Shown here: positions 1 to 8,526 of the stretch, one piece after another
Position numbering within the stretch: the first letter of the stretch is position 1
How the letters are laid out: every line of letters starts with the position of its first letter
Made by a program: the position numbers and the translations under genes
The notes under the pieces: model-generated
Told to the model about the DNA's origin: nothing
The model's database searches: none
Seen by the model: only the letters and a program-made list of their open reading frames with translations
Source of the DNA: Fructobacillus papyriferae
GTDB taxonomy: Bacteria; Bacillota; Bacilli; Lactobacillales; Lactobacillaceae
Length of the DNA: 64,000 nt
Assembly (NCBI RefSeq): GCF_018437225.1
Contig: NZ_JAAMFI010000001.1
Location: 558,001-622,000, forward strand
Direction: 5' to 3'

Positions 1-407
1 AGACCCTTTCCAGGCTGCCACGGTTGAACGGTTAACCAGTGAGCAAAATACAAAATCAAAACAATCTTGGCCAGCTCAACAGGCTGCAGCGTCACCGGTC
101 CAAGGTTGATCCAACCGTGGGCACCATTAACAGCCGGCGCTAAACGAGCCACCACGAGCAACGCTGTTGTGATCAGTAACAAAGCGTTTAAAAGTGGCTG
201 CGCGCGCAGGACTTTTCGGTTAATTTTAAAAGTGAAAAAAGCGGCCGACCAACCAAAGAAAACGAAAATCGCCTGCTTGGCAAAGGACATCACCGGCGCT
301 AAGTATGCGTTTTGTGTGGCCGAAAAAACCATGACGATTCCTAAAAGCGACAAAACAGCGAATGGAACCGCAATCCAGTAGTCTAAACGTTGCAGTTTTT
401 TAAACAT
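1..407 (-). CDS. SEDS family peptidoglycan polymerase (FtsW/RodA type), N-terminal part
   Basis: The first 135 codons of a FtsW/RodA/SpoVE polytopic membrane protein are present; the rest lies beyond base 1. Hydrophobic segments lie near residues 11-31, 45-62 and 75-92, followed by the family motif NGAHGWINLG near residue 103 (usual form NGAxRWI). SEDS proteins polymerise lipid II into glycan strands together with a class B penicillin-binding protein. The ATG at 407 overlaps the stop of the upstream pepA by one base (TAATG), so the two are probably translationally coupled. FtsW and RodA cannot be told apart from this fragment. Confidence 0.85.
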   Translation of the reverse strand, partial: MFKKLQRLDYWIAVPFAVLSLLGIVMVFSATQNAYLAPVMSFAKQAIFVFFGWSAAFFTFKINRKVLRAQPLLNALLLITTALLVVARLAPAVNGAHGWINLGPVTLQPVELAKIVLILYFAHWLTVQPWQPGKG

Positions 408-1480
408 TAGAGCCCCACAATATCATCAACAGTCGCTCGGTCCAACTTTTTGGAAAGGGCAACAATCAGTTCACGAGCAGCGTCAAAGTCTGGGATCGAC
501 CAAACGGTTTCATGTGTGTGAATATAACGGGAAGCCACTCCCAAAGCAACGGCTGGCATTCCGTTACCATACTTTTGCACAGCCCCAGCATCCGTGCCCC
601 CCTTTGAGACAAAGTACTGATAGGGAATGCCTTGATCTTCTGCGGTTTGCAGGATAAATTCTTTCAAACGAGGGGAGGTAACGACAGTTGGATCAAAGAC
701 ACGGATTAACGTTCCCTGGTCTAAGATGCCTTGGCGCCCAGTTGTATTATCCAAGTCATTGGCTGCTGACGAATCCACCGCAAAGAAAATGTCTGGTTGA
801 AGCTGTTGAACAGCTGGCAGAGCCCCCCGCAGGCCAACTTCTTCTTGCCCGTTTGCCCCCATGATCAACGTGTTCGGCGTTACAACTTCTTTTAAGTCCG
901 TCAATGCAGATAAAACAGCTGAAACCCCAAAGCGATTGTCGTATGCTTTGGACAATCCTCGGTTGGGATTGGCCATCTTCACCGTCTTCGTTTCTGGCAC
1001 AATAAAATCACCTGGGAAAACGCCCATGGCTTCTGCCTGTTCCTTTGATTCAAAGCCAGCATCGAATAGAATATCTTCGATTTTTAGGGCAGCCGCCCCA
1101 CCTTCTTTCCCCCGTAGTAAATGAGGGGCAACAGAAGAAGACACCACTGGATATTGCCCAAATTTTGTATAAAGGGTAAACCGATGGGCGGGCACCGTCA
1201 TCGGATTCCAACCGCCAAGGGCAACGACCTGCAGGGCACCGGTTGGTAAGATACCAGCTACCATGAAACCGACCTCATCAAAATGAGCCGCAAACATCAC
1301 CCGGGGGTCGTCTGCTTTTCCTTCTTTAATACCAAAAAGGCCCCCCATCGCGTTTTTTTCAACTCGATCAACGAGCGGAGTCAGATCCTTTTCAAAGGCC
1401 GAACGGACCGCGTCCTCTTGACCTGAAGTTCCTTGCAATTCGGTATACTTCACAATTCGTTCCCAAGTTGTCTGATCCAT
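407..1480 (-). CDS. pepA: M42 family glutamyl aminopeptidase
   Basis: 357 residues, the usual length of the dinuclear-metal M42 peptidases (PepA, FrvX, YsdC) that trim N-terminal residues from peptides in the cytoplasm. Visible metal/catalytic motifs are AAHFDEVGFM (about residue 63), KAYDNRFG (about 178), NGQEEVGLRG (about 210) with the double Glu, and the late HTHETVWS (about 322). A GGGGG Shine-Dalgarno lies 8 bases before the ATG. It is cotranscribed with the following SEDS gene. PepA is the probable subfamily; exact substrate preference is an inference. Confidence 0.9.
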   Translation of the reverse strand: MDQTTWERIVKYTELQGTSGQEDAVRSAFEKDLTPLVDRVEKNAMGGLFGIKEGKADDPRVMFAAHFDEVGFMVAGILPTGALQVVALGGWNPMTVPAHRFTLYTKFGQYPVVSSSVAPHLLRGKEGGAAALKIEDILFDAGFESKEQAEAMGVFPGDFIVPETKTVKMANPNRGLSKAYDNRFGVSAVLSALTDLKEVVTPNTLIMGANGQEEVGLRGALPAVQQLQPDIFFAVDSSAANDLDNTTGRQGILDQGTLIRVFDPTVVTSPRLKEFILQTAEDQGIPYQYFVSKGGTDAGAVQKYGNGMPAVALGVASRYIHTHETVWSIPDFDAARELIVALSKKLDRATVDDIVGL

Positions 1481-1652
1481 CTACGTTTCCCCCTAAAAAT
1501 AATGGTTACTTTATTATAGCCTAGGGACTAACAAGCTGGCAAAGGGAGGGGTCATTTTTCTGATTCAGCCGTTCTTCTTCCTTTGATCAAAGCAGGGAGT
1601 TCTTTTGTCTAATACGAACCGAAACGGATCTTAAATGAAAAAATCAGCAGAT

Positions 1653-1697
1653 AAAACGTGAACAATGACTAACTTTTGTTAATAACGTTCGGCTTTT
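1653..1697 (+). promoter_or_regulatory. Candidate PurR operator: two inverted PurBox-like sites
   Basis: Two 14-base sites in inverted orientation, AAAACGTGAACAAT at 1653-1666 and AACGTTCGGCTTTT at 1684-1697, are separated by 17 bp. The Firmicute PurBox is AWWWCCGAACWWT, normally as two inverted boxes 16-17 bp apart. The second box keeps the full GTTCGG core; the first keeps only GAAC. It lies 89 bases before the purine permease start. No purine riboswitch was found in the leader. Confidence 0.45.
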
Positions 1698-1785
1698 AAT
1701 CGATATTTTTCCGTTTTTCTCCAAACAAATCCGGTTATTCCTGCTAAACTAGATAAGTAGTCAAATCGAAAACGAGGAGTTTTAT

Positions 1786-3093
1786 ATGTCACGCATTGCT
1801 TCCTATTTCCAGTTTGAAAAACTGGGCACTTCTTTTAAAAAAGAAGTCACTGCCGGACTGACCACTTTTGTGGCCATGTCCTACATTTTGTTCTTAAATC
1901 CCAACGTGTTGTCCGCAGCCGGCATGGATAAGGGCGCCGTCTTTACGGCTTCAGCCATCGCGGCTGCCGTCGCCACGCTCTTCATGGGATTGGTCGCTAA
2001 GTACCCGATCGCCATTGGTCCTGGACTTGGCGTGAACGCCTACTTTGCTTATTCCGTTGTCATCGGGATGGGCGTTTCCTGGCAAACGGCCATGGCCGGC
2101 ATCTTAGTTGCGGCCCTGATCTTCTTGATCTTAACCCTGACCCACATCCGTGAAAAGATCATCGAAGCCATCCCCCACAACCTGCGAATCGCCATTGCGG
2201 CTGGAATTGGTCTCTTCATTGCCTTCATCGGCCTGCACAACGCTGGTTTGATTGTGGCCAATCCTGAAACGATGGTGGCCATGGGTAGCCTGACAAAGGG
2301 CACGACCTTGCTAGCCATCTTCGGTATCGCCTTAACCTTGATTCTGATTGTCAAAAAAGTACCAGCTGCCATCTTCTTTGGAATGGTCGGTACGGCTCTT
2401 GTCGGCATTGTCACCGGCTTGATCGCCTTGCCACACTCAATCGTAGCAACCGCTCCTTCTTTGGAACCAACTTTCGGCCAAGCCTGGTCACACTTGGGCG
2501 ACATCAACAACTTCGAAATGATCATCGTCGCCTTAACTTTCTTGATCGTTGTCTTCTTTGACACAGCCGGCACCTTGATTGGTTTGACCGAACAGGCCGG
2601 CTTGCTTGAAAACGGCAAGATGCCACGCGCTGGTAAAGCTTTGATGGCCGATGCCGTTGGAATGACGGTCGGGGCCACGTTGGGCACGTCCCCAACGTCC
2701 GCCTTCGTCGAATCATCTTCTGGTATCGCCGTTGGTGGTCGTTCCGGATTCACGTCGATTGTGACAGGTGGCCTCTTTATCTTGGCCCTCTTCTTCTCAC
2801 CACTGTTGGCCGTTGTTACCTCTCAGGTTACGGCCCCTGCATTGATCGTGGTCGGCATTATGATGGCCGGCAACTTAAAGAAGATTAAGTGGGAAGACAT
2901 GGCCATCGCGGCGCCATCTTTCTTGATCGTCATTGGTATGCCGTTGACCTACTCGATTGCAGACGGCATCGCCCTTGGCTTCATTGCTTACCCAATTACG
3001 ATGATTGCCGCGAAGCGTGGTAAGGAAGTCAACGTGTTGATGTACCTGTTGGCCATCATCTTCATGGCTTTCCTCTTTTATACGCATAGCTAA
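1786..3093 (+). CDS. pbuG: AzgA-type NCS2 purine permease (hypoxanthine/guanine)
   Basis: 435 residues, about 12-14 membrane segments, with the NCS2/AzgA signature start FKKEVTAGLTTFVAMSYILFLNP cut here as KKEVTAGLTTFVAMSYILF, the motif GPGLGVNAYF (about residue 83), FDTAGTLIGLTEQAG (about 256) and TSPTSAFVESSSG (about 303). Proteins of this group import purine bases with protons. GAGGAG precedes the ATG by 7 bases. The gene stands alone between a 305-base upstream gap with PurBox-like sites and a strong terminator, so regulation by the PurR of this window is plausible. Substrate among guanine, hypoxanthine or adenine is not resolved. Confidence 0.88.
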   Translation: MSRIASYFQFEKLGTSFKKEVTAGLTTFVAMSYILFLNPNVLSAAGMDKGAVFTASAIAAAVATLFMGLVAKYPIAIGPGLGVNAYFAYSVVIGMGVSWQTAMAGILVAALIFLILTLTHIREKIIEAIPHNLRIAIAAGIGLFIAFIGLHNAGLIVANPETMVAMGSLTKGTTLLAIFGIALTLILIVKKVPAAIFFGMVGTALVGIVTGLIALPHSIVATAPSLEPTFGQAWSHLGDINNFEMIIVALTFLIVVFFDTAGTLIGLTEQAGLLENGKMPRAGKALMADAVGMTVGATLGTSPTSAFVESSSGIAVGGRSGFTSIVTGGLFILALFFSPLLAVVTSQVTAPALIVVGIMMAGNLKKIKWEDMAIAAPSFLIVIGMPLTYSIADGIALGFIAYPITMIAAKRGKEVNVLMYLLAIIFMAFLFYTHS

Positions 3094-3102
3094 AATTAAT
3101 CT

Positions 3103-3132
3103 AAAAAAGCCTTCCAGTTGGAAGGCTTTTTT
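3103..3132 (+). terminator. Intrinsic terminator after the purine permease
   Basis: AAAAAAGCCTTCC / GGAAGGCTTTTTT hairpin with a four-base loop and flanking T-run; symmetrical enough to act on both strands. Confidence 0.85.
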
Positions 3133-3149
3133 GCTTGCTTTTGATTTAT

Positions 3150-3170
3150 AAAAACGGCCCTGCGGGCCTG
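3150..3170 (-). terminator. Intrinsic terminator after recN
   Basis: GGCCC-GCA-GGGCC on the minus strand followed by GTTTTTA, about 26 bases after the recN stop; it ends the xseA-recN operon. Confidence 0.65.
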
Positions 3171-3195
3171 CTTCAGGACAACGAACAGCGAAACG

Positions 3196-4887
3196 TCACT
3201 TTCCTGCATTCTTCCGCAATTCCTGAGCATTGGCCAAAGCCGCCTCTGAAATCTCATCTCCAGAAAGCATCATGGCCACTGCCTGATCACGCTTTTCCTC
3301 AGCCAAATCCGTGACCTGCGTCACCGTCCGGTCGCCTTCTGCACTTTTCTCAATCAAGAAATGGTGGTCGGCTGCCGCTGCCACCTGCGGCAAATGCGTG
3401 ATGGCCAGCACCTGTGTCTGAGTAGAAATCGCCCGCATCTTTTGGGCGATGGCGGAGCCAACACGACCGGAAACTCCGGTATCGATCTCGTCAAAGACAA
3501 CCGTCGACAAGCCCTGTTCAGCGATAAAGACCGTCTTCAAGGCAAGCATCAGACGGGAAGCTTCACCACCGGAAGCGGCTTTTTCAAGTGGCTTGACACC
3601 TTCTCCCTTGTTGGTCTGGACGTTAAAGGTGACACGATCAGCACCACTTGGCAAGAAGCCCTCAACCGGTTTTAAAGAAACCTCGAAGAAGGCTTCCTTC
3701 ATCAGCAAGTCTGAAAGCTCTTGATTAACCGCCTCTTCCAACTTCTTGGCAATTCGTTTGCGACCGTCTCGCAAACGTTCGGCAGCAGCTTGGATCTTTT
3801 CCTTCATGGCCGCCTTTTCAGCCGTCAACTGGTCGATATCCAATGCGCCCCCATCTAACTGCGAAAGATCGGCCTCGACTTTTTGTTGGAAGGCCAAAAT
3901 ATCGTCAATCGAATCACCGTACTTGCGCTTCAACTGGTGGATAACCTGCAGGCGATCGTCGATTTTTACCAAAGTTCCTTCGTCAAAGGAAAGATTGTTC
4001 ACCGACTCATCCAACTCACGTCCGGCATCCTGGGCCGCGTAGTAGGCCTCGGACAATGACTGGGCCAAGTTCTCGTAGTTCTTATCAAAGGAAGCGGCCG
4101 TCGCCAAAGCCGAGTTGGCCGAAGCCAACAAATCAATGGCCCCACCTTCCAAACCAGGATTGAGCGCCTGCTGGGCCTGGTCCAAAGAATCCGCAATCTT
4201 CTTGTAGTTGGAAAGCTTGGCTCGCTCTTCTAAGAGTTCTTCCTCTTCACCAGGCTGCAGGTTGGCTTGCTTCAGCTCTTCTTGCTGGAATGTCAGCAAA
4301 TCCAAGCGCTGGTTCAGGTCCTGGGCCTGGTTCTTGACTTGATTCAAGCGCATGGCCAGATCGCGGTAACGGTTAAAGAGTTGCTCGTATTCAACCTTGG
4401 CCTTCATAAGAGAAGCATCCGCAAAATCATCCAGCAAGCCCAGGTGGGAGTCCGGATTCAAGAGCAAGGACGTGTCATGTTGTCCTTGAATCTCGACCAT
4501 GCGCCCCCCCAAGTCCGCCAAGGTCTTCAAAGGCACAATCATGCCGTTTATCCGCGAAACCGAGCGGCCCTTCTGGTTAAATTCACGGTAAATCACAACC
4601 TGTCCGTCCGAGACATCGACGCCAGCCTCGGCAAAGGCGGCCATCAATTCCGCTTTTCGGGTATTCTTTTTGTCGTTTAGGGAAAAAACGGCTTGCAGGA
4701 TCGCCTTATCGGCCCCTTTTCGAATCATTTCCGTGCTAGCCCGTCCGCCGGTCAACATAGCTAACGCATCGATGATGATCGACTTTCCAGCACCCGTCTC
4801 TCCGGTCAAAACCGTCAAGCGGTCGTCAAAAGACAGGTCGACCTGCTCGATGATGGCAAAATTTTCAATGACTAGTTGTTCAAGCAT
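3196..4887 (-). CDS. recN: DNA repair protein RecN
   Basis: 563 residues, an SMC-like ATPase that gathers broken DNA ends early in double-strand break repair. Walker A GETGAGKSIIIDAL is at about residue 29, a long central coiled coil spans about 150-380, the ABC-type signature ASGGEASRLMLALK is near 437 and Walker B VVFDEIDTGVSG near 462. GGAGG lies 6 bases before the ATG. Last gene of the operon, 54 bases after tlyA; argR, which sits between these two in Bacillus, is missing here. Confidence 0.97.
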   Translation of the reverse strand: MLEQLVIENFAIIEQVDLSFDDRLTVLTGETGAGKSIIIDALAMLTGGRASTEMIRKGADKAILQAVFSLNDKKNTRKAELMAAFAEAGVDVSDGQVVIYREFNQKGRSVSRINGMIVPLKTLADLGGRMVEIQGQHDTSLLLNPDSHLGLLDDFADASLMKAKVEYEQLFNRYRDLAMRLNQVKNQAQDLNQRLDLLTFQQEELKQANLQPGEEEELLEERAKLSNYKKIADSLDQAQQALNPGLEGGAIDLLASANSALATAASFDKNYENLAQSLSEAYYAAQDAGRELDESVNNLSFDEGTLVKIDDRLQVIHQLKRKYGDSIDDILAFQQKVEADLSQLDGGALDIDQLTAEKAAMKEKIQAAAERLRDGRKRIAKKLEEAVNQELSDLLMKEAFFEVSLKPVEGFLPSGADRVTFNVQTNKGEGVKPLEKAASGGEASRLMLALKTVFIAEQGLSTVVFDEIDTGVSGRVGSAIAQKMRAISTQTQVLAITHLPQVAAAADHHFLIEKSAEGDRTVTQVTDLAEEKRDQAVAMMLSGDEISEAALANAQELRKNAGK

Positions 4888-4941
4888 TTTCTGCCTCCAA
4901 ACAAAATATGGTCCCGCCTAGCCTGCCGCGAAGGCATTTTC

Positions 4942-5766
4942 TTAGCCTTCTTGGTCCAGTTGACGATGCGCGGCTTCGATCACGGCATCGATCGTCACGT
5001 CTTCTGCAATAGTTGGTTCCTCAGCACGTTTTAAAAAGGCCAGAAACTCGATGTTGCCCTGGCCACCCTTGATGGGCGAATAGGTCAGGCCCTTTACAGA
5101 GAAGCCGGATTCGACCATCATCGGCAAGGTCCTTTCCAAAACCTGTCGGTGCACCGTTTTGTCCTTGATGATGCCGTGCTTACCGACCAATTCACGGCCG
5201 GCTTCGAACTGGGGCTTAATCAAGGCGGCCACTTCACCACCCTTTGCCAAAATATCCTTTAGCGTTGGCAAAATCAAGCCAAGGGAGATAAAGGACACGT
5301 CAATGGTTGCCCGAGTCGGCTGCCCTTCCATAAAGTCAGCCAGCTTAGCGTAACGGAAGTTGGTGTTTTCCATTACTGTCACTCGTTCGTCAATCCGCAA
5401 CTTCCAGGCCAGTTGGTTGGTCCCAACGTCCAAGGCATAGACGTGCTTAGCCCCGTTTTGCAGCGAAACGTCGGTGAAACCCCCGGTTGAAGAACCGATG
5501 TCTAGGACAATCTGGCTGTCCATTTGCATGCCAAAGGTCTCGATGGCCTTAACCAACTTGTAGCCACCACGAGAGACAAAGGGCAACGGTTGTCCCTTAA
5601 AATGTAATTCGGTTGTCACCGGAATTTTCTGTCCGGCCTTGTCCAGGCGCTCCTCGTTTTCCCCAAGAATCTGGCCGGCCATGACGGCTCGCTTAGCCTG
5701 CTCACGAGAGGTAAAAAGCCCCTGCTGGACAAGTAAAATATCGACACGTTCTTTTAAAACTGCCAT
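4942..5766 (-). CDS. tlyA: TlyA family rRNA ribose methyltransferase (hemolysin A family)
   Basis: 274 residues: an N-terminal S4 RNA-binding domain (about 1-65, RVDILLVQQGLFTSREQAKR) and a Rossmann methyltransferase domain with VLDIGSSTGGFTDVSL (about 88-103). The family 2'-O-methylates rRNA cytidines using SAM; the name hemolysin is historical. It starts 2 bases after the ispA stop, with GGAG 7 bases before the ATG, so it is surely cotranscribed with ispA. No hydrophobic or secretion signal is seen. Confidence 0.92.
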   Translation of the reverse strand: MAVLKERVDILLVQQGLFTSREQAKRAVMAGQILGENEERLDKAGQKIPVTTELHFKGQPLPFVSRGGYKLVKAIETFGMQMDSQIVLDIGSSTGGFTDVSLQNGAKHVYALDVGTNQLAWKLRIDERVTVMENTNFRYAKLADFMEGQPTRATIDVSFISLGLILPTLKDILAKGGEVAALIKPQFEAGRELVGKHGIIKDKTVHRQVLERTLPMMVESGFSVKGLTYSPIKGGQGNIEFLAFLKRAEEPTIAEDVTIDAVIEAAHRQLDQEG

Positions 5767-5768
5767 CC

Positions 5769-6659
5769 TTATGCTCCAATTAAATCGATCAAATCAGTCA
5801 AGAGTGCCGAATCGAAAGCGGCATCGTAGGCCGCCAATTCCGCCAAGGCTTTCTTGGCTTGCTCGCGCAAATTCATGGCCAACTGCTTCGATTCGTCTAA
5901 ACCGTAAAAGTGAACCAAGGACAAAACGCCCTCTTCTTCGTCCTGCTCGTAATCGTCGACGTCGTCTTGAATTTGGAACAACAAGCCGAGGTTTTGCGCG
6001 TAGCGCTCGACCATCGTTTGCGCCTCTTGGTCCAAGCCGGCGTACTGACTACCAATCAAGGCCGCTGCGACCAGGAGGTCGGCGGTTTTCATTTGGTAGA
6101 CCTTGTTTAGAATTGAAAATTGCTCAACTCGAGACCCGACATTGTGGTTTTGCATATCTAAAACCTGTCCGTAGACCATGCCAAAGGCACCTGAACGGCC
6201 AGACAAAGTCGAGACCATTTGAACCTTTTGCTCGGCAGAAACCTTTTTCAACGAAGACAGGATCTGGTAAGCATGCCCTTGTAAAGCATCTCCGACCAAA
6301 ACCGCCAGAGCCGGCCCATACATGGCGTGCACGGACAGCTTCCCACGTCGGTAAGCGTCGTTATCCATCTCTGGTAAATCATCGTGAACCAAAGAATAGG
6401 CGTGTACCCACTCGATGGCAGAAGCCGCAGTCACCGCGTCCTCGTCGATTTTCTTACCAAAGGAGTCCAAAACAGCCAAAGCCAACAAAGGACGTAAGCG
6501 CTTGCCTGGTGTGAGCAAGGCATACTGCAAGGCCGAAACGTAATCGTCGTCTTTTTCGTAGCTTGAAATCTTTGTCAGATCTGGACGAGAAGACTCCTGG
6601 ACTAAGGCCTCGTCGACGGCCGGCTTATAGCTTTTTATGAAGTCCTGAAACTTAGTCAT
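5769..6659 (-). CDS. ispA: Short-chain polyprenyl (farnesyl) diphosphate synthase
   Basis: 296 residues. The first aspartate-rich motif is [15 protein letters not shown] (about residue 92) and the second [12 protein letters not shown] (about 230), typical of bacterial farnesyl/geranyl diphosphate synthases, which make the precursor of undecaprenyl phosphate. The two extra residues inside the first motif (DDxxxxD) are those of FPP synthases. Its ATG overlaps the xseB stop by 8 bases (ATGACTAA). No dxs is found next to it, in line with a mevalonate-pathway lactic acid bacterium. Confidence 0.93.
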   Translation of the reverse strand: MTKFQDFIKSYKPAVDEALVQESSRPDLTKISSYEKDDDYVSALQYALLTPGKRLRPLLALAVLDSFGKKIDEDAVTAASAIEWVHAYSLVHDDLPEMDNDAYRRGKLSVHAMYGPALAVLVGDALQGHAYQILSSLKKVSAEQKVQMVSTLSGRSGAFGMVYGQVLDMQNHNVGSRVEQFSILNKVYQMKTADLLVAAALIGSQYAGLDQEAQTMVERYAQNLGLLFQIQDDVDDYEQDEEEGVLSLVHFYGLDESKQLAMNLREQAKKALAELAAYDAAFDSALLTDLIDLIGA

Positions 6660-6879
6660 TGTTGGTCAATTCCAAGTTCGTCATCGAACCATCGTCTTGC
6701 ATAACCTTGGCCAAGGTTTTCTCGGCTTCAGCCAAAGTCTTCTGCAAGTCCTTCGAAAGCGTCACACCGGTCTTGAAATCAGCCAAGGCCGTTTCTAGTG
6801 GGCGATCCCCTTTTTCCAAAGCCGTGACGATCTGGTCTAACTGCTTCAACTTTTCTTCAAATGATGCTTGTTCAGTCAT
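6652..6879 (-). CDS. xseB: Exodeoxyribonuclease VII small subunit
   Basis: 75 residues, normal length. [37 protein letters not shown] is the helical core of the family (quoted in parts: [20 protein letters not shown]). XseB binds the XseA large subunit to form the single-strand exonuclease. Its ATG overlaps the xseA stop by 8 bases (ATGACTGA), giving translational coupling with the partner. Confidence 0.95.
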   Translation of the reverse strand: MTEQASFEEKLKQLDQIVTALEKGDRPLETALADFKTGVTLSKDLQKTLAEAEKTLAKVMQDDGSMTNLELTNND

Positions 6880-8146
6880 GTTTCTCTCCTAAAATCTCCG
6901 CTGACAATTGACCGTCTGCAAAGGTCAAATCAACTTGCTGGCCGGCGTTCAGGTCTTCTTTGGACTTGACCACTTGCCCTTCTGGGCCCTTCACAATTGT
7001 GTAGCCAGCAGACAAAATCTTCAATGGCGACACCAGATCCAGCTTTGCTGCAGCCAAAGCCACTCGTTCCTGATATGGGCGAAGGAGCTGGCTTTGTTGC
7101 TTGGCCAGGCGTTCGCTCAAGGCTTGATGCTGGTATTTGGCCTGGTCGATCCTGCGACTAAAGGCTTGCAGCAGGCGCTTTTCTAAGGAATCGACTTCCT
7201 GCTGGTAGGCCGCATACAGCCGGTCTGGCTGCTTCATGATTGGTCGGTCGATCACGTACTTCAGGTCCTGTTGCTTTTGTTGAATCAGCTTCTGTCCGGC
7301 CAAGTTCAAACGGGAGGATAGCTCGACCACCCGGTCGACCAAGTTCTGCTTGGAAATTGGCGTTGCCAGTTCGGCCGCGGCCGTTGGCGTGGCAGCCCGC
7401 TGGTCAGCGACCAAGTCGACTAAGGTGTTGTCCGTTTCGTGGCCAACCGAGGCGATAATTGGCGTCTTGAGCGCGGCCACCTTACGAACTAAGGCCTCGT
7501 CGTTGAAGGCCCAGAGGTCTTCAATCGATCCCCCACCACGACCAATAATGGCACTATCAAAGCCGAGTTGGTCCACCTTTTCAAGTTGGGCCAAGAGGGA
7601 CGGCACAGCCCCATCTCCTTGAACAACGGCTGGCAACAAAACCACCTGTGCCTGCGGCAGACGGCGTTCAACCGTCTTGGCCACGTCTTCAACGACCGCA
7701 CCAGTTGGCGAGGTAATCACGGCGATCTTCTTGGGCAAAGGGGGAATGGGCCGCTTTGGAGCGGAAAAGAGTCCTTCTTTAGCTAATTTGTCCTTTAATT
7801 GCTGGAGGGCCAAGAAGAGGTCGCCGACCCCTGCGGGGGTCATTTGCTCTAAGATGATCGAATAGGAACCAGCTGGCTCGTAAATCTGAACCCGTCCAAC
7901 GGCCTGGACCTTCATTCCCTCTTCCGGCTCGAACTTTAAGCGAGAGGCGTAGGAAAACATGGCCGCACGAATAACCGCCTTTTGTTCCGGATCCTTAATC
8001 GAAAAGTAGAGGTGGCGGGAGCGACGGTTACCCAAGTTGGAAATTTCACCAGTCAAATAAACCTTTCCCAGGTGCGGATCCCGGTCGAATTTCGCACTCA
8101 AATATTTAGTTAACGCGCCGACGCTGACGTACTGTGATTGAACCAC
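6872..8146 (-). CDS. xseA: Exodeoxyribonuclease VII large subunit
   Basis: 424 residues with an N-terminal OB-fold (about 1-100, including [21 protein letters not shown]) and the catalytic domain with [13 protein letters not shown] (about 140), [18 protein letters not shown] (about 195) and [25 protein letters not shown] (about 232). It degrades single-stranded DNA in both directions. The start is GTG, 7 bases after GGAGG. First gene of the five-gene operon; a TATAAT box lies at 8181-8186 on the minus strand. folD, its usual upstream neighbour, is absent. Confidence 0.96.
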   Translation of the reverse strand: MVQSQYVSVGALTKYLSAKFDRDPHLGKVYLTGEISNLGNRRSRHLYFSIKDPEQKAVIRAAMFSYASRLKFEPEEGMKVQAVGRVQIYEPAGSYSIILEQMTPAGVGDLFLALQQLKDKLAKEGLFSAPKRPIPPLPKKIAVITSPTGAVVEDVAKTVERRLPQAQVVLLPAVVQGDGAVPSLLAQLEKVDQLGFDSAIIGRGGGSIEDLWAFNDEALVRKVAALKTPIIASVGHETDNTLVDLVADQRAATPTAAAELATPISKQNLVDRVVELSSRLNLAGQKLIQQKQQDLKYVIDRPIMKQPDRLYAAYQQEVDSLEKRLLQAFSRRIDQAKYQHQALSERLAKQQSQLLRPYQERVALAAAKLDLVSPLKILSAGYTIVKGPEGQVVKSKEDLNAGQQVDLTFADGQLSAEILGEKHD

Positions 8147-8180
8147 GGATCGTCCTCCAAAATGCTTGTTAGCTTTCTTT

Positions 8181-8186
8181 ATTATA
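8181..8186 (-). promoter_or_regulatory. -10 box of the xseA-recN operon promoter
   Basis: TATAAT on the minus strand, 35 bases before the xseA GTG and just downstream of the small-RNA terminator, so the operon has its own promoter. A clear -35 is not visible. Confidence 0.55.
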
Positions 8187-8213
8187 TCAGAAAGTGGGTG
8201 GAATTTAGGACAG

Positions 8214-8448
8214 TAAAAAAGGACGAACCGTAGTTCGCCCTTAGTTTGGCATGCCGAATTCGCTTCGACGGGCGGTCTGATTCAGTCACGAACCAGACAA
8301 GTCTTGCGTCACCCTAGCTTGCGCTAGTAGTCATGGTGAGAAATGGCAGTTCCACAACAACCAAAACACCTGCACCAATCCGTGGCTTGGAATTTAATCC
8401 GAGCAGGCCGCGTGAGCGTCCTAAAAGACGCGTTCGACTCATCGCATA
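8214..8448 (-). ncRNA. Independent structured small RNA, about 235 nt, family not recognised
   Basis: The RNA has its own promoter (TTGCAT, 17 bp, CATAAT) and ends in a strong terminator hairpin GGGCGAAC-TAC-GGTTCGTCC followed by six T. The two ends pair perfectly over 7 bp (GGTATGC at 8450-8444 with GCATGCC at 8254-8248). Inside are at least four stems: GCGTC/GACGC (8416-8431), CCTGC/GCAGG (8369-8407), TCACC/GGTGA enclosing CTAGC-GCAA-GCTAG (8309-8339), and a 9-bp stem at 8275-8298. It lacks the CR-I/CR-V motifs of RNase P RNA, a tRNA-like end with tag codons (tmRNA) and the SRP Alu/helix 8 motif. It is more branched than a typical 6S RNA, which remains the nearest alternative. Confidence 0.7.
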
Positions 8449-8453
8449 CCTTT

Positions 8454-8482
8454 ATTATGCCAGCTGGAGGCTGAAAATGCAA
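8454..8482 (-). promoter_or_regulatory. Promoter of the structured small RNA
   Basis: Minus strand TTGCAT (8482-8477), 17-bp spacer, CATAAT (8459-8454). The predicted start falls on the closing stem of the RNA, which supports the boundaries chosen. Confidence 0.7.
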
Positions 8483-8491
8483 GGGATTTCC

Positions 8492-8526
8492 TTTACATCA
8501 AGAACCTGAGCGCCTATAATGGCGCT
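8492..8526 (+). promoter_or_regulatory. Promoter with -10 box framed by an inverted repeat, ahead of a leaderless gene
   Basis: TTTACA (8492-8497), 17-bp spacer, TATAAT (8515-8520). The -10 box is flanked by perfect 6-bp arms AGCGCC (8509-8514) and GGCGCT (8521-8526). The ATG of the next gene begins directly after, at 8527, where transcription itself should start. Confidence 0.75.

Noticed and set aside
67-381. 104-codon plus-strand frame at the window start
   Set aside because: Antisense to the SEDS gene, which has clear family motifs and is coupled to pepA.
1500-1785. Purine riboswitch before the purine permease
   Set aside because: The conserved loop and junction segments of the purine aptamer are not found; only PurBox-like sites are.
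2049-2753. 234-codon minus-strand frame inside the purine permease gene
   Set aside because: Mirror frame of a membrane protein gene; composition (Ala, Thr, Met, Lys) and lack of motif mark it as a shadow.
4942-5766. Hemolysin activity for the TlyA family protein
   Set aside because: S4 and methyltransferase domains are clear and there is no secretion signal; the hemolysin name is historical.
5639-6514. 291-codon plus-strand frame antisense to tlyA and ispA
   Set aside because: It runs against two well-recognised genes, is Arg/Pro/Ser-rich as expected of a shadow frame, and has no ribosome site.
8214-8448. RNase P RNA, tmRNA or SRP RNA
   Set aside because: No GAGGAAAGUCC or ACAGAAA, no tag reading frame with tRNA-like ends, and no SRP domain IV motif.
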